Below, piece after piece: positions 49,533 through 61,346 of a DNA stretch of 64,000 nt. The stretch comes from Diplonema papillatum (Eukaryota; Euglenozoa; Diplonemea; Diplonemida; Diplonemidae): contig JAPJBO010000222.1 in assembly GCA_030068145.1 (NCBI GenBank), forward strand, positions 213,336 through 277,335, in the 5' to 3' direction. Each line of letters starts with the position of its first letter. The first letter of the stretch is position 1. The notes beneath the pieces were generated by a model that worked only from the letters and a program-made list of their open reading frames with translations, was not told the origin of the DNA and searched no databases. The position numbers and the translations under genes are program-made.

Positions 49533-50760
49533 ATACGCCAGTGCTCAACAAAGGTTTTTTCTGCCTTTACACCTGTTCTACTTCCACGGATCTTGAGAAG
49601 ACGCTTGAGTCTACCCCACAAACCATCAGCAGCCTGTGTGCCAGCTACCCAGCCCTTCAAAACATACTTGCTGCGCAGCTCACTAGCATGCTCTGAACTC
49701 AAGCTGCTGGCCACGTTCCCAGAGTGAATAGCAGCTATTACGTCAGTTTCCAGCACCATATTCAGGTCTTGCCCAAATGTCTTCGAAGGGGCCCATCTAT
49801 CTTTTCGACCCAGGATGCCACCTCCCTTGTAAACTCCTCAGTTCCATGGTTTACCCATGCGTACCTGACACATGCCCTTGCATCTGGAACATCCCTCCAA
49901 AAAAAGTTGTCTGATACAGGGTCAAAACGAGACCTGTATGTCCTCGCCCCATCAGTTGAAATGTAGAGAGGGTCAGAGCGTGTTCCGAGTTCAATTAAGT
50001 TTTCATCCTTCAGGATAGTGTCAAGCTCCTCAAAGCTGATAGGGGCTGGTGGAGGAACAACAACGTGGGTTTTCGTGTTTGTGAAAGTCCCACAACCTGA
50101 TGGAAGCTCTACAGCAACTCCTGGGCCAACCCCTTTGACCACTTTTCAGGAAGTTCACGAATGATGCTCTCATTCATCACCCTGTCTACAATCCCAACAA
50201 AGCGAATGTAACAGTATTCTTGCTGAGCACCTTGCCCTCGTTTTTTGAGACCGACTGAAAATTCATCCACTTCGAGGCAGTGGCCAGGACCACCCAGTGG
50301 GAGCTTCTTTGCTTCAGTGAGTCTCCATCCTTTGAGTGTAACTGCTGTCAGAAACTTGTTGTATTTGGCATGGGTTCCAGCTGCCAGTGGGCTGTTTGAA
50401 TCTTGGGCTTTGTGTTCAGTACCCAGTGCATAGCCCATGATCTTGTTGGCCAACTGAATGGGGCTGATGGATGCCCTTTTCTCTCCTCCTTCTCCACCCA
50501 TCGCTTTCGTCATGACTTCAGCAAAAATGTGTGAGCCACCCACACCACGTCTTTCACACAGGGCCAGAAAGGCCACCCCACACCTCTGCCAACAGAGTTT
50601 TTCCACAGCCACAGATAACTTTGTCTGGAAGTAGCCCATTGCCCTGCATGACACTGACAATACCATCTGGACCAGACAGAGCCACATCTAAGAGAGAGAG
50701 TTCCGGCCGAGCTCTTCTCTTGGTGCGACCAGGTGCTCTGTAGTACAGCTTCTCGTTCAC
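49533..50760 (-). pseudogene. Merlin/IS1595-like DDE transposase, frameshifted
   Basis: Four minus-strand pieces follow in order in different frames. 50760-50554 has a possible zinc-ribbon half (VICGCGK). 50687-50109 has KLCWQRCGVAF and the first catalytic block GHCLEVDEFSVGLKKRG, then YIRFVGIVDR. 50142-49762 has the second Asp in PLYISTDGARTYRS and then YAWVNHGTEEF. 49759-49533 has GTQAADGLWGRLKRLLK, matching the (H/G)TQTIEGLW..LKR end of the ISXO2/IS1595 domain. Frame changes fall near 50640-50690, 50140 and 49780. The acidic residue of the third block is Asp where most relatives have Glu. The reading frame is broken, so it is inactive; no ends or 8-9 bp target duplication were found. Confidence 0.8.
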
Positions 50761-51045
50761 TCAGCTGTGGGCCAGCTACCCAGTGCCTGCCCTTCCCTCG
50801 CTGTACATGTTCCTGAACTATTTAGTCCATGTTCTTCTTTCTTTGTTGTGGCTGTTGTTGGTTTGATGTATTGATTGATTTGTCGAATTCTTGCACTCTC
50901 AAACTCTTGCGCGGGTGACACGAAGAAAATGGTAAGACAGAAATGGATGATGATGGAAAGATCATTACTCGAAAAGAAAGCAAGTGTGCTGACAGTTCTG
51001 TTGAAAGGGAAGATCGAGGCAGGTGTTCCGTTACACTCGCACAAG
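50761..51045. other. spacer before the large satellite
   Basis: No gene seen. Satellite-like blocks begin to appear near 51040 (AGAAGAATTCTTCAGTTACA). Confidence 0.45.
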
Positions 51046-54000
51046 GCATTTTACCAGAAGAATTCTTCAGTTACAATCGCAAGGCATTTTCATTACAAAA
51101 ATCTTCAGTTACAATCGCGAATGTAGCTCTTAACATTTTGACCAGGAAAATCTTCAGTTACAATCGCAAGGCATTTTCATTACAAAAATCTTCCGTTACA
51201 ATCGCGAATGTAGCTCTTAACATTTTCACCAGGAAAATCTTCAGTTACAATCGCAAGGCATTTTCACCAGGAAAATCTTTAGTTACAATCGCAAGGCATT
51301 TTCACCAGGAAAATCTTCAGTTACACAGGAAAATCTTCAGTTACAATCGCGATTGTAGCTCTTAACATTTTCACCAGGAAAATCTTCAGTTACAATCGCG
51401 AATGTAGCTCTTAACATTTTCACCAGGAAAATCTTCAGTTACAATCGCGATTGTAGCTCTTAACATTTTCACCAGGAAAATCTTCAGTTACAATCGCAAG
51501 GCATTTTCACCAGGAAAATCTTCAGTTACAATCGCGATTGTAGCTCTTAACATTTTCACCAGGAAAATCTTCAGTTACAATCGCAAGGCATTTTCACCAG
51601 GAAAATCTTCAGTTACAATCGCGATTGTAGCTCTTAACATTTTCACCAGGAAAATCTTCAGTTTCAATCGCATGGCATTTTCACCAGGAAAATCTTCAGT
51701 TACAATCGCGATTGTAGCTCTTAACATTTTCACCAGGAAAATCTTCAGTTACAATCGCAAGGCATTTTCACCAGGAAAATCTTCAGTTACAATCGCATGG
51801 CATTTTCACCAGGAAAATCTTCAGTTACAATCGCGAATGTAGCTCTTAACATTTTCACCAGGAAAATCTTCAGTTACAATCGCGATTGTAGCTCTTAACA
51901 TTTTCACCAGGAAAATCTTCAGTTACAATCGCAAGGCATTTTCACCAGGAAAATCTTCAGTTACAATCGCGATTGTAGCTCTTAACATTTTCACCAGGAA
52001 AATCTTCAGTTACAATCGCGATTGTAGCTCTTAACATTTTCACCAGGAAAATCTTCAGTTACAATCGCAAGGCATTTTCACCAGGAAAATCTTCAGTTAC
52101 AATCGCGAGGCATTTAGCTCTTAACATTTTCACCAGGAAAATCTTCAGTTACAATCGCAAGGCATTTTCACCAGGAAAATCTTCAGTTACAATCGCGAAT
52201 GTAGCTCTTAACATTTTCACCAGGAAAATCTTCAGTTACAATCGCAAGGCATTTTCACCAGGAAAATCTTCAGTTACAATCGCGATTGTAGCTCTTAACA
52301 TTTTCACCAGGAAAATCTTCAGTTACAATCGCAAGGCATTTTCACCAGGAAAATCTTTAGTTACAATCGCAAGGCATTTTCACCAGGAAAATCTTCAGTT
52401 ACAATCGCGAATGTAGCTCTTAACATTTTCACCAGGAAAATCTTCAGTTACAATCGCGATTGTAGCTCTTAACATTTTCACCAGGAAAATCTTCAGTTAC
52501 AATCGCAAGGCATTTTCACCAGGAAAATCTTCAGTTACAATCGCGATTGTAGCTCTTAACATTTTCACCAGGAAAATCTTCAGTTACAATCGCAAGGCAT
52601 TTTCACCAGGAAAATCTTCAGTTACAATCGCAAGGCATTTTCACCAGGAAAATCTTCAGTTACAATCGCGATTGTAGCTCTTAACATTTTCACCAGGAAA
52701 ATCTTCAGTTACAATCGCAAGGCATTTTCACCAGGAAAATCTTCAGTTACAATCGCAAGGCATTTTCACCAGGAAAATCTTCAGTTACAATCGCAAGGCA
52801 TTTTCACCAGGAAAATCTTCAGTTACAATCGCGAATGTAGCTCTTAACATTTTCACCAGGAAAATCTTCAGTTACAATCGCGATTGTAGCTCTTAACATT
52901 TTCACCAGGAAAATCTTCAGTTACAATCGCATGGCATTTTCACCAGGAAAATGTTCAGTTACAATCGCAAGGCATTTTCACCAGGAAAATCTTCAGTTAC
53001 AATCGCAAGGCATTTTCACCAGGAAAATCTTCAGTTACAATCGCGAATGTAGCTCTTAACATTTTCACCAGGAAAATCTTCAGTTACAATCGCAAGGCAT
53101 TTTCACCAGGAAAATCTTTAGTTACAATCGCAAGGCATTTTCACCAGGAAAATCTTCAGTTACAATCGCAAGGCATTTTCACCAGGAAAATCTTCAGTTA
53201 CAATCGCGAATGTAGCTCTTAACATTTTCACCAGGAAAATCTTCAGTTACAATCGCGATTGTAGCTCTTAACATTTTCACCAGGAAAATCTTCAGTTACA
53301 ATCGCAAGGCATTTTCACCAGGAAAATCTTCAGTTACAATCGCGATTGCAGCTCTTAACATTTTCACCAGGAAAATCTTCAGTTTCAATCGCAAGGCATT
53401 TTCACCAGGAAAATCTTCAGTTACAATCGCGATTGCAGCTCTTAACATTTTCACCAGGAAAATCTTCAGTTTCAATCGCATGGCATTTTCACCAGGAAAA
53501 TCTTCAGTTACAATCGCGATTGTAGCTCTTAACATTTTCACCAGGAAAATCTTCAGTTACAATCGCAAGGCATTTTCACCAGGAAAATCTTCAGTTTCAA
53601 TCGCATGGCATTTTCACCAGGAAAATCTTCAGTTACAATCGCGAATGTAGCTCTTAACATTTTCACCAGGAAAATCTTCAGTTACAATCGCAAGGCATTT
53701 TCACCAGGAAAATCTTCAGTTACAATCGTGAATGTAGCTCTTAACATTTTCACCAGGAAAATCTTCAGTTACAATCGCAAGGCATTTTCACCAGGAAAAT
53801 CTTTAGTTACAATCGCAAATGTAGCTCTTAACATTTTCACCAGGAAAATCTTCAGTTACAATCGCGATTGTAGCTCTTAACATTTTCACCAGGAAAATCT
53901 TCAGTTACAATCGCAAGGCATTTTCACCAGGAAAATCTTCAGTTACAATCGCGATTGTAGCTCTTAACATTTTCACCAGGAAAATCTTCAGTTACAATCG

Positions 54001-56908
54001 CGAATGTAGCTCTTAACATTTTCACCAGGAAAATCTTCAGTTACAATCGCGATTGTAGCTCTTAACATTTTCACCAGGAAAATCTTCAGTTACAATCGCA
54101 AGGCATTTTCACCAGGAAAATCTTCAGTTACAATCGCGATTGCAGCTCTTAACATTTTCACCAGGAAAATCTTCAGTTACAATCGCAAGGCATTTTCACC
54201 AGGAAAATCTTCAGTTACAATCGCGATTGTAGCTCTTAACATTTTCACCAGGAAAATCTTCAGTTTCAATCGCATGGCATTTTCACCAGGAAAATCTTCA
54301 GTTACAATCGCGAATGTAGCTCTTAACATTTTCACCAGGAAAATCTTCAGTTACAATCGCGATTGTAGCTCTTAACATTTTCACCAGGAAAATCTTCAGT
54401 TACAATCGCAAGGCATTTTCACCAGGAAAATCTTCAGTTACAATCGCGATTGTAGCTCTTAACATTTTCACCAGGAAAATCTTCAGTTACAATCGCGATT
54501 GTAGCTCTTAACATTTTCACCAGGAAAATCTTCAGTTACAATCGCAAGGCATTTTCACCAGGAAAATCTTCAGTTACAATCGCAAGGCATTTTCACCAGG
54601 AAAATCTTCAGTTACAATCGCAAGGCATTTTCACCAGGAAAATCTTCAGTTACAATCGCAAGGCATTTTCACCAGGAAAATCTTCAGTTACAATCGCGAT
54701 TGTAGCTCTTAACATTTTCACCAGGAAAATCTTCAGTTACAATCGCAAGGCATTTTCACCAGGAAAATCTTCAGTTACAATCGCGATTGTAGCTCTTAAC
54801 ATTTTCACCAGGAAAATCTTCAGTTACAATCGCAAGGCATTTTCACCAGGAAAATCTTCAGTTACAATCGCAAGGCATTTTCACCAGGAAAATCTTCAGT
54901 TACAATCGCGATTGTAGCTCTTAACATTTTCACCAGGAAAATCTTCAGTTACAATCGCAAGGCATTTTCACCAGGAAAATCTTTAGTTACAATCGCAAGG
55001 CATTTTCACCAGGAAAATCTTCAGTTACAATCGCAAGGCATTTTCACCAGGAAAATCTTCAGTTACAATCGCGAATGTAGCTCTTAACATTTTCACCAGG
55101 AAAATCTTCAGTTACAATCGCAAGGCATTTTCACCAGGAAAATCTTCAGTTACAATCGCAAGGCATTTTCACCAGGAAAATCTTCAGTTACAATCGCGAT
55201 TGTAGCTCTTAACATTTTCACCAGGAAAATCTTCAGTTACAATCGCAAGGCATTTTCACCAGGAAAATCTTCAGTTACAATCGCAAGGCATTTTCACCAG
55301 GAAAATCTTCAGTTACAATCGCAAGGCATTTTCACCAGGAAAATCTTCAGTTACAATTGTGAATGTAGCTCTTAACATTTTCACCAGGAAAATCTTCAGT
55401 TACAATCGCAAGGCATTTTCACCAGGAAAATCTTCAGTTACAATTGTGAATGTAGCTCTTAACATTTTCACCAGGAAAATCTTCAGTTACAATCGCAAGG
55501 CATTTTCACCAGGAAAATCTTTAGTTACAATCGCAAGGCATTTTCACCAGGAAAATCTTCAGTTACAATCGCAAGGCATTTTCACCAGGAAAATCTTCAG
55601 TTACAATTGTGAATGTAGCTCTTAACATTTTCACCAGGAAAATCTTCAGTTACAATCGCAAGGCATTTTCACCAGGAAAATCTTCAGTTACAATCGCAAG
55701 GCATTTTCACCAGGAAAATCTTCAGTTACAATTGTGAATGTAGCTCTTAACATTTTCACCAGGAAAATCTTCAGTTACAATCGCAAGGCATTTTCACCAG
55801 GAAAATCTTCAGTTACAATCGCAAGGCATTTTCACCAGGAAAATCTTCAGTTACAATTGTGAATGTAGCTCTTAACATTTTCACCAGGAAAATCTTCAGT
55901 TACAATCGCAAGGCATTTTCACCAGGAAAATCTTCAGTTACAATCGCAAGGCATTTTCACCAGGAAAATCTTCAGTTACAATCGCAAGGCATTTTCACCA
56001 GGAAAATCTTCAGTTACAATCGCAAGGCATTTTCACCAGGAAAATCTTCAGTTACAATCGCAAGGCATTTTCACCAGGAAAATCTTCAGTTACAATCGCG
56101 AATGTAGCTCTTAACATTTTCACCAGGAAAATCTTCAGTTACAATCGCAAGGCATTTTCACCAGGAAAATCTTCAGTTACAATCGCAAGGCATTTTCACC
56201 AGGAAAATCTTCAGTTACAATCGCAAGGCATTTTCACCAGGAAAATCTTCAGTTACAATCGCGATTGTAGCTCTTAACATTTTCACCAGGAAAATCTTCA
56301 GTTACAATCGCAAGGCATTTTCACCAGGAAAATCTTTAGTTACAATCGCAAGGCATTTTCACCAGGAAAATCTTCAGTTACAATCGCAAGGCATTTTCAC
56401 CAGGAAAATCTTCAGTTACAATTGTGAATGTAGCTCTTAACATTTTCACCAGGAAAATCTTCAGTTACAATCGCAAGGCATTTTCACCAGGAAAATCTTC
56501 AGTTACAATTGTGAATGTAGCTCTTAACATTTTCACCAGGAAAATCTTCAGTTACAATCGCAAGGCATTTTCACCAGGAAAATCTTTAGTTACAATCGCA
56601 AGGCATTTTCACCAGGAAAATCTTCAGTTACAATCGCAAGGCATTTTCACCAGGAAAATCTTCAGTTACAATTGTGAATGTAGCTCTTAACATTTTCACC
56701 AGGAAAATCTTCAGTTACAATCGCAAGGCATTTTCACCAGGAAAATCTTCAGTTACAATCGCAAGGCATTTTCACCAGGAAAATCTTCAGTTACAATTGT
56801 GAATGTAGCTCTTAACATTTTCACCAGGAAAATCTTTAGTTACAATCGCAAGGCATTTTCACCAGGAAAATCTTCAGTTACAATCGCAAGGCATTTTCAC
56901 CAGGAAAA
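51046..56908. repeat. two-unit satellite (38 bp and 49 bp), about 135 units
   Basis: Every unit has the core CATTTTCACCAGGAAAATCT plus TCAGTTACAATCGC. Cores are joined either by AAGG (38-bp unit) or by GATTGTAGCTCTTAA / GAATGTAGCTCTTAA (49-bp unit). The two kinds alternate without simple period. Rarer variants (TTTAGTTAC, TTTCAATCGCATGG, GATTGCAGC, AATTGTGAATG) are clustered. The 267-bp stretch at 55359 recurs at 56424, 1065 bp away, so higher-order duplication exists. The first units (51046-51200) are divergent, with TTACAAAAATC in place of CACCAGGAAAATC. Confidence 0.96.
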
Positions 56909-57285
56909 TCTGGCGGGTCTGGATCAACCCAATCTGGATCAATAAAAACTGGATCAATATGGCCAAAAAAACTGGATCAACTTTTTGATCCAGTTTTTAT
57001 TGATCCAGTTTTTTGACCAGGAAAGTTGATCCAGTTTTTTTCAGGTGGGTATACCTGGATCAAACTTTGATCCAGTTTTTTCCTGGTGGGTATACCTGGA
57101 TCAAAAAAAACTGGATCAATAAAAACTGGATCAAAAAAAACTGGATCAATATGGCCAAAAAAACTGGATCAAAAAAAACTGGATCAAAAAAAACTGGATC
57201 AATGTCATCAAAAAAACTGGATCAAAAAAAACTGGATCATTATGGTCAAAAAAAAAACTGGATCAGTTTTTTGATCCAGTTTGTG
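56909..57285. repeat. CTGGATCAAAAAA array with inverted copies
   Basis: AAAAACTGGATCAA units of 14-17 bp, with several units inverted (TTGATCCAGTTTTT), so the array is strongly self-complementary. CCTGGTGGGTATACCTGGAT appears twice, and ACCAGGAAA recalls the preceding satellite. Confidence 0.93.
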
Positions 57286-57612
57286 GTGTGTGTGTGTGGG
57301 TGTATTGTGAGGTGGAGTGAGTGATGTGGGTGGGTTGAGTGAGGTGGGTGTGTGGGTGTGGGGTGGGTGAGGTGGGTGTGTGGGGTGTGAGTGAGGTGAT
57401 GTGAAAGGGTGAGTGAGGTGGGTGTGGGTGTGAATGGGTGGTGTGGGTGTGAGTGGCTGTGGGTGAAAGTGGTGAGTGAGGTGGGTGTGAGTGAGGTGGG
57501 TGTGAGTGGCTGGTGTGGGTAAGAGTGGGGTGGGTGTGAATGGGTGGTGTGGGTGTGAGTGGGGTGGGTGCAAGTGAGGTGGGTGGGGTGGGTTGAGTGT
57601 GGTGCCAACACA
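57286..57612. repeat. GTGGGTGTGAGTGAG minisatellite
   Basis: Irregular GGTGGGTGTGAGTGAGGTGG units, G and T only on the + strand apart from A; period about 12-19. Confidence 0.93.
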
Positions 57613-57638
57613 GGGCACCGTTCCCGATGGCGTCCTAC

Positions 57639-57862
57639 TCGGACGCCAACTCGACCTTTTTTGATTCATTCCACCTATAGGACGCCAACTCGACCTTTTT
57701 TGATTCATTCACCTCTCGGACGCCAACTCGACCTTTTTTGATTCACAAATTTTAGGACGCCAACTCGACCTTTTTTGGACCTTTTGAATCAAGACGCCAT
57801 CCACACCTTATTCCTGTATACTTCACCTGTAGGACGCCAACTCGACCTTTTTGGTCATAGGG
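57639..57862. repeat. GGACGCCAACTCGACC repeat, unit about 38 bp
   Basis: GGACGCCAACTCGACCTTTT starts at 57641, 57680, 57718, 57755 and 57832. The joints (TTGATTCATTCACC type) vary. Confidence 0.92.
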
Positions 57863-58757
57863 GGGGGTCATATAGGGGTCATATGGGGGTCATATGGGGG
57901 TCATATAGGGGTCATATAGGGGTCATATGGGGGTCATATGGGGGTCATATGGGGGTCATATGGGGGTCATATGGGGGTCATATAGTCATATGGGGGTCAT
58001 ATGGGGGTCATATGGGGGTCATATAGGGGTCATATGGGGTCATATAGGGGTCATATGGGGGTCATATAGGGGTCATATGGGGGTCATATGGGGGTCATAT
58101 GGGGGTCATATAGGGGTCATATGGGGGTCATATGGGGGTCATATGGGGGTCATATGGGGGTCATATAGGGGTCATATGGGGGTCATATAGGGGTCATATA
58201 GGGGTCATATGGGGGTCATATAGGGGTCATATAGGGGTCATATGGGGGTCATATGGGGTCATATGGGGGTCATATGGGGGTCATATGGGGGTCATATGGG
58301 GGTCATATAGGGGTCATATGGGGGTCATATGGGGGTCATATAGGGGTCATATAGGGGTCATATGGGGGTCATATCATGCAGGGTCAAAACCTTGTGTCTT
58401 TTTGGAAATGGCAAAAAAAAATATCCAGAAAAAAAAAATGGGGTTTTTGAATTTTAAAAGTTTGGAACAAACTCTGCAGTAATTTTTGAGGAAGTTGAGC
58501 AAATTTTTTTTTTTCCAACATTTTTTTTTGGGGTCCATCGGCTCCGTGGGAGCGTTTTAAAAAGACACAAGGTTCTGACCCTGCATGATATGGGGGTCAT
58601 ATGGGGGTCATATGGGGGTCATATGGGGGTCATATGGGGGTCATATGGGGGTCATATGGGGGTCATATAGGGGTCATATGGGGGTCATATGGGGGTCATA
58701 TAGGGTCATATGGGGGTCATATGGGGGTCATATAGGGGTCATATGGGGGTCATATGG
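57863..58757. repeat. 11-bp satellite GGGGGTCATAT, interrupted by a MITE
   Basis: GGGGGTCATAT and AGGGGTCATAT units fill 57863-58374 and 58588-58757, with a few 9-10 bp variants. Because 11 is not a multiple of 3 and the unit lacks stops on the + strand, all three frames stay open. The peptides read there (MGVIWGSYGGH) are artefacts. Confidence 0.96.
58375..58587 (-). mobile_element. CATG-MITE copy 6, complete (213 bp), TSD ATAT
   Basis: Both ends are present: CATGCAGGGTCAAAACCTTG at the left, GGTTCTGACCCTGCATG at the right. ATAT flanks both sides (58371-58374 and 58588-58591). Removing the element and one ATAT restores a perfect GGGGGTCATATGGGGG satellite junction, which proves insertion after the satellite formed. 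Confidence 0.95.
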
Positions 58758-58760
58758 GGG

Positions 58761-59330
58761 CGGCGGTCCCGATAACGTCGCATGAGACCTTATCGGTACC
58801 TCTTTTGCCCATTTCTGGGTTGCGACCTTATCGGTACCTTTTGGGGGTTGCGACCTTATCGGTACCTTTTTGAGGTGCGACCTTATCGGTACCTTTTTGG
58901 GGTTGCGACCTTATCGGTACCTCTTTTGGAGGTTGCGACCTTATCGGTACCTCTTTTGGAGGTTGCGACCTTATCGGTACCTTTTTTGGAGGTTGCGACC
59001 TTATCGGTACCTTTTTGGGGTTGCGACCTTATCGGTACCTTTTTGAAGAAGAAAAAACGGAAAATTTTTTTTCGAGAAAAAAGCAGTCTGAAAAAAAGAC
59101 GAGGTGCGACCTTATCGGTACCTTTTGAGAGTGCGACGGTATCGGTACCTCTTTTGGAGGTTGCGACCTTATCGGTACCTATTTTTGAGGTTGCGACCTT
59201 ATCGGTACCTTTTTCGGAGAAAGTTCCGGAAAAATAATTGGGGGGGGAAAGGTGAAAAAATGTCGAGAAAAAACGTCGGAAAAAAAGAACTCTGAAAACG
59301 ACAACTCTAAAAAAAGACCAGGTGCTTGTG
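58761..59330. repeat. GCGACCTTATCGGTACC array, copy 1
   Basis: About 13 cores GCGACCTTATCGGTACC at 26-31 bp spacing, each followed by T-rich TTTTTGGAGGTT. The first element is an inverted core (GGTCCCGATAACGTCGC) forming a hairpin with the next one. A spacer of A-rich sequence splits the array near 59050-59100. The same block is repeated at 62643-63230. Confidence 0.93.
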
Positions 59331-59900
59331 ATGATACTGCACAAAGCCGCTATCGACCTTAGAACTCTTTGCACGTGTCGTGTCATGCGGTCGTCTTGCT
59401 TTGTGTCCGGTGTGCGCTTCACGGCCGTAATAGTAGCAGTTTGCACTTGAGCACTTGCAGCAATACTCTAGTCGTAGTCTGAAATGAAGTGATCCGAGGC
59501 AGACGACTTTAAAGTGTTGCAAACAGATCACAAACACGCTGAGCTCAAGTATACACTGCAATCAAGTGCTCCTAAACTGCTCGTGTTGCGAACGAATCAG
59601 CGGGATAGTGCACGAAAAGATGCTACAGCATACCACTGTTTAGCCAACAAGAACTAAGGCCGGCACGTTTCCGAGGCCGTTTCAATGTCCTGTATGGTTT
59701 TTGCATATTGTATCAGCGAAAAGTGCACTTCAAAAAGTACCTGTACCTTCCACAGATCGGCAATGACTCCCATACCGCTTCTGGGGGTGGCTTCTCTGCT
59801 TCCAACTTTCCTGTGTGGTGATGTAGGGGACCGCTTGTAGCCCACGAATCAGGGTTGTGCTGCCCCGACACTTAAACGACCTTCAAGGGCTTCAAGGCCA
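59331..59900. other. non-coding part of the segmental unit
   Basis: No gene seen. 59590-59880 is repeated at 60830-61345 (carrying a MITE there) and at 63490-63800. The 59770-59790 stretch ACTCCCATACCGCTTCTGG is the empty site for the MITE at 60994. Confidence 0.7.
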
Positions 59901-60830
59901 GACGACTGTTTAGTGTTGCAAACGAATCGCAAACACGCTGAAGTTGGGACTCCCACACACTGAAATCAAGTGCTCCTAGGCAGACGAACTGTTAGTGTTG
60001 TGAACGAATCGCAAACACGCTGAGATTGGGACCCCACACACTGAAATCGACTGAGAACAACCTGAGCGATCTCTCTTAATAAAATATTTAAGCGCCGAAG
60101 GCGCAACCACCCAATCCAACTTTGTACACACGAAACAGAGATCTTATGAATCAACGAAAAGCGAGCAAAAAGTAGCTTGTAAAACCGGAACAAGTCGGAA
60201 ACCCCATCGGGGGAAAGCACGAGATGCAGGTGCTCCAAGGCCAGACGACTGTATAGTGTTGCAAACGAATCGCAAACACGCTGAAGTTGGGACTCCCACA
60301 CACTGAAATCAAGTGCTCCTAGGCAGACGAACTGTTAGTGTTGCGAACGAATCGCAAACACGCTGAGATTGGGACCCCACACACTGAAATCGACTGAGAA
60401 CAACCTGAGCGATCTCTCTTAATAAAATATTTAAGCGCCGAAGGCGCAACCACCCAATCCAACTTTGTACACACGAAACAGAGATCTTATGAATCAACGA
60501 AAAGTGAGCAAAAAGTAGCCTGTAAAACCGGAACAAGTCGGAAACCCCGTCGGGGGAAAGTACGACCTTCAAGTGCTCCAAGGCCAGACGACTGTATAGT
60601 TGCAAACGAATCGCAAACGCGCTGAAGTTGGGACTCCCACACACTGAAATCAAGTGCTCCTAGGCAGACGAACTGTTAGTGTTGCGAACGAATCGCAAAC
60701 ACACTGAGATTGGGACCCCACACACTGAAAGCGACTGGGAACAACCTGAGCGATCTCTCTTAATAAAAGATTGAAGCGCCGAAGGCGCAACCACCCAATC
60801 CGACTTTGTACACGACAACAGGGAATCAGC
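59901..60830. repeat. 343-bp tandem repeat, about 2.7 units
   Basis: Units begin GACGACTGTTTAG / GACGACTGTATAG at 59901, 60244 and 60587, exactly 343 bp apart. Each contains a doublet of CAAACGAATCGCAAACACGC, CCTGAGCGATCTCTCTTAAT, and GCGCCGAAGGCGC, a small hairpin. 343 is not a multiple of three, and minus-strand frames inside differ between units, so coding is unlikely. Confidence 0.92.
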
Positions 60831-61346
60831 GGGAAAGTGCACGAAAAGATGCTACGGCATACCACTGATCAGCCAACAAGAACTGGTTCCGAGGCTGTTT
60901 CAATGTCCTGTATGGTGCTTGCATATTGTATCAGCGAAAAGTGCACTTCAAAAAGTACCTGAACCTTCCACAGATCGGCAATGACTCCCATACCATGCAG
61001 GGTCAAAACCTTGTGTCTTTTTGAAAATGGCCAAAAAAAAAAAATCGGAAAAAAATGGGTTTTTTGAATTTTAAAAGTTTGGAACAAACTCTGCAGTAAT
61101 TTTTGAGGAAGTTGAGCAAAATTTTTTTTTTCCAAATTTTTTTTTAGGGCTCCATCGGCCCCGACACAAGGTTTTGACCCTGCATGATACCGCTTCTGGT
61201 GCGGCTTCTCTGCTTCCAACATTCCTGTGTGGTGATGTAGGGGGGTTGGGTTTCATCCTCCAAGCGAGTGGATGCGAACACCGCTTGTAGCCCACGAATC
61301 AGGGTTGTGCTGCCCCGACACTCAAACGACCTTCAAGTGCTTCAAG
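60831..61346. repeat. second copy of 59590-59880 with an inserted MITE
   Basis: AATCAGCGGGAAAGTGCACG, then GATGCTACGGCATACCACTG, CTTCCACAGATCGGCAATGA and CTCCCATAC match 59590-59785. The MITE at 60994 interrupts the match, which then continues to 61346. Confidence 0.9.
60994..61186 (-). mobile_element. CATG-MITE copy 7, complete (193 bp), TSD ATAC
   Basis: Ends CATGCAGGGTCAAAACCTTG and AAGGTTTTGACCCTGCATG, with ATAC on both sides (60990-60993, 61187-61190). The duplicated segment at 59770 and 63670 shows the uninterrupted CCCATACCGCTTCTGG, a direct empty-site comparison. Confidence 0.97.

Noticed and set aside
49455-50760. Merlin-like transposase as the autonomous partner of the CATG-MITEs
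   Set aside because: The adjoining MITE end faces away from the transposase (the gene lies outside it), and Merlin elements make 8-9 bp duplications.
51046-56908. Short frames such as NIFTRKIFSYNRKAF within the satellite
   Set aside because: They arise from the repeat units and change frame with each 38- or 49-bp step.
57863-58757. Repetitive MGVIWGSYGGH-type proteins
   Set aside because: An 11-bp repeat without stops is open in all three frames; this says nothing about coding.
59966-60653. Two similar minus-strand frames (LEHL..VLSPDGVSDLFRF) in the 343-bp repeats
   Set aside because: Similarity follows from DNA repetition; the period is not a multiple of three and the starts differ.
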